Origin: Micrasema longulum
Taxonomy: Eukaryota > Arthropoda > Insecta > Trichoptera > Brachycentridae
Reading direction: 5' to 3'
Length of the DNA stretch: 64,000 bases
Assembly: GCA_022494885.1 (NCBI GenBank)
Contig: JAGVSM010001233.1
Span: forward strand, 205,102 to 269,101
Shown here piece after piece: positions 61,828 to 64,000 of this stretch; position 1 is the first letter of the stretch; the number at the start of each line of letters is the position of its first letter. Both the position numbers and the translations under genes were made by a program. Below the pieces are notes generated by a model, which searched no databases, had not been told where the DNA came from, and saw only the letters and a program-made list of their open reading frames with translations.

Positions 61828-63058
61828 ATAAGGTCACTTTATTATCAAGTGCATATAAATAATATCGAAAGAATTCAACATAACTTTTTACGTTTCGTTA
61901 ATTTTAAATTAGGTTGAACATTTTTATTTTTATTTTTTATTTTATTTTATTTAGAAAACATACAGTCATACAAAATCAGTATTAAAAACAACAATTTTTT
62001 AACATAAAAAGACCAATTAAGTTTTCATAAATTAAAAAGATATAGACATTAAATGTGACAAAAAATAAAAAATAAATAAGAATTTTAAGTGAAAAAAGGA
62101 TAATTGTTGACATTTGCGTTTTCCATGGAGGTAATAAATTAAAATAAATAAAAATACTGAATGTACACTCCGAGCCATCCACGCACACACATGAACGCAT
62201 ATAACAAAACATACATTACATTTTGCGGCATACATAAGCCCTCCACTCAAGATGCACATTCACTATCTAAATAATCGACCCCATGAAGAAATTTTCTGTA
62301 CAAATGCAACGTGCAGTTAAAAATGTCTACATCAATACTGAGTCCGTTATAATTTCTACAGGTACGTCTAATGAATGAATTCGAGGTATAATTGTTTTTA
62401 CAAGTTGGTACATAAAAAAGGGAGTTTAATCTAGTAACATATTAGCTATACATACTTAAATAAATATTTAAATTTACACACATTAGAAACTAGAAGAAAA
62501 TTAAATGATTTGTTATTTTTATTTAAAATATTAAATTCAATATTTGACTGTTCCGAACTGTTAAAACTAATTAACTTGCGAGTGCCCGGCCGGATTACTC
62601 GATTTAATAAACACTTCTATATAAATGTATCTACAACTAACTACAGCGCACACTCGCCTATGAGGAGAATTCATGTGTTAGCAAACGAATACGCAAATGA
62701 CATAGATATATTTAATACAACACTTTTGAATTTTAAATGGCATCAATTTATTATCTCCAAATTTAAATACTTAAATAATACTATGTTGTTTTATATCGTA
62801 TACCAACATTCTTCTAATTTTAAGATTTTTTAATATAACCAATGGAAAAAATGAACTTCAGTTCTCTCTACTGGAATATATGTACGTATGTACTATATTT
62901 CAGATTAGTTTTATGTAAATTTTTTTCTTCTTATTACTTCATTTTCAATTTTTTGCTACTTTTGTGTAAAATATGTCTGTTCTTTATATTTAAATATATG
63001 TAAAACATGTAAAAGCCTACAAGGCGTTTAAATGAATAAATAAAATAAAATAAATAAA
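61828..63058 (+). pseudogene. LINE-C copy split by LINE-D
   Basis: Left piece reads YINNIERIQHNFLRFVNFKL (to about 61,915). Right piece reads LHTLETRRKLNDLLFLFKIL, NSIFDCSELLKLINLRVPGR and NYSAHSPMRRIHVLANEY (62,465-62,750). It ends in an AAATGAATAAATAAAAT tail. Blocks equal those at 34,718-35,299. Confidence 0.75.
61916..62450 (-). repeat. LINE-D tail inserted in LINE-C
   Basis: AACATACAGTCATACAAAAT, AAAGACCAATTAAGTTTTCA, CGAGCCATCCACGCACACAC and CAATACTGAGTC match 55,798-56,165 and the inverse of 20,395-20,821. The right boundary is uncertain. Confidence 0.65.
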
Positions 63059-63305
63059 TTTTGCAAAAATGTTAAGAGATGGGACAAATTTATCAATGTA
63101 AATCGATCAAATAAAAAAATAATTTATTTGATGTTGTTCATTAAAAAAAGTATAAAATGTCTCATTTTTGGTGAATCATTGTCTTGAGTTTCAGAGTTTC
63201 ATGTTTGCATGAAAAAACTGATAAAATCGATTTGATTGGTACATGGTCAGTGATCAGTACTTTCTCATCACTAGTAACATTAGTTTGCCAGCTGTCATTT
63301 TAATC

Positions 63306-64000
63306 TTACGAGATTTAACAATAAAAACTATTGTGAAATAATGATTTTAAAAATACGCCAGAATTACCTTAAACGGGGCTATGTATAGCGTGTGAGCTCG
63401 CCAATATATGACAGTAAAAATTTTATTGTCTTTGAATTTCCTAGAGTTTTAACCATCGAAAAAAAAGAAGATTGCAAATAAAATCAACAGACAATGGAAA
63501 TTTGATGTGTATTATTTTAATAGATTGTTTATAACAGAAAAATACATGGAGAAATATGCATTTTATTTTTTTGTAATAAAAACAGTCTAGTAAATTCGAA
63601 TAAATAAAAATACGCTTTTTATTAACAATATTAATTACAATGCAAAAATAACATTGAATACTTGAAAAATAAATATTACTGAGTGTTACAAACATAATTT
63701 AAAAAACGGATGGCGATTAAAAGTAAAAACTATCTTTAGTTTAATTCTTATAGCGATAAATACATAAACATTATAAAACAGGAGTTATACAAATACAAAA
63801 GTAATATTGTAACTAGGCGGCTACCTACACGTTTAAATTTCGAAACACCACGCAATTTCTTATCTCGGCTACGCTATGTAAAATGAAAAAAAAAAATTAA
63901 ATTAATAATTTCATCACGTCATGAAGTCGCCCCTGGGTAGCGCCTGCTAACGTAAATCAACAAAACATCCTCGTTTTTATAACAATATTTCGGCTACGCC
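63306..64000. other. AT-rich gene-free stretch to window edge
   Basis: No repeat or coding motif recognised. The 84-codon minus frame 63,441-63,695 looks like chance. Confidence 0.3.

Larger units (their letters stand above)
61600..63305 (+). mobile_element. Element M split by a LINE-C that is itself split by LINE-D
   Basis: 61,600-61,827 and about 63,059-63,305 are the two halves of one element M (breakpoint GTCATTTT | TTGCAAAAA, continuous in the copy at 9715). Between them is LINE-C, and inside that a LINE-D tail. Confidence 0.75.

Overview
The window looks like nuclear DNA from an insect, most likely a moth or butterfly (inference). It is AT-rich and intron-era eukaryotic DNA. It carries a Brinker DNA-binding domain, which is insect-type, many tRNA-derived SINEs, and a dense crowd of decayed non-LTR retrotransposons and DNA-transposon remnants. 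There are no bacterial operons, rRNA genes or CRISPR arrays. Only two host genes can be supported: the 3' end of a kelch-repeat gene at the left edge (2-718) and a single-exon Brinker-like repressor gene in a CpG-rich island (about 43,150-45,000).

Almost everything else is mobile DNA, and much of it is nested. Family names used in this annotation are local labels. LINE-B is RTE-like, ends in a (TAG)n tail, and has a C-terminus with the motifs HNGVL, WFGHVERM and SAYP. LINE-C is jockey/CR1-like. L2-like is a LINE with an AP-endonuclease/RT polyprotein and a terminal GCGCC...GGCGC hairpin. LINE-D, -E, -F and -G are other LINE tails. TDR-393 is a 393-bp unit repeated across the window. M, H, P, S and T are short inverted-repeat or unclassified repeats.

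Layout. 0-5 kb: kelch 3' end, SINE debris, an RT pseudogene split by a hAT MITE, and a TDR-393 foldback. 5-12 kb: tandem 'GCTGCAAG' repeats, a Penelope-type 3' end, an L2-like tail, elements M and H, and a LINE-G copy split by a 238-bp inverted-repeat element. 12-26 kb: LINE and SINE fragments, the best complete TDR-393 copy (17,093-17,519) and a Penelope-like GIY-YIG fragment. 26-29 kb: a pogo-like element with perfect terminal inverted repeats and a PHD-like finger. 30-39 kb: several LINEs inserted into LINE-B copies, including a 2.5-kb L2-like element. 40.9-42.8 kb: a Transib (RAG1-related) transposase relic ending in CACAGTG. 43-45.6 kb: the brinker-like gene. 46-64 kb: further LINE, SINE and MITE debris, including a foldback cluster (51.8-52.6 kb), a piggyBac-like MITE, an internally deleted hAT element with perfect 8-bp duplications, and a well-preserved 5'-truncated LINE-B copy with an 8-bp target duplication.

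The most unusual items are TDR-393 (34-bp terminal direct repeats, 12-bp target duplication, and tandem and cyclically permuted copies), the Transib relic, a 62-bp hairpin-plus-poly(A) micro-insertion, and the apparent double frameshift in the Brinker-like gene. All family names come from motif recognition by eye, and no database search was run.
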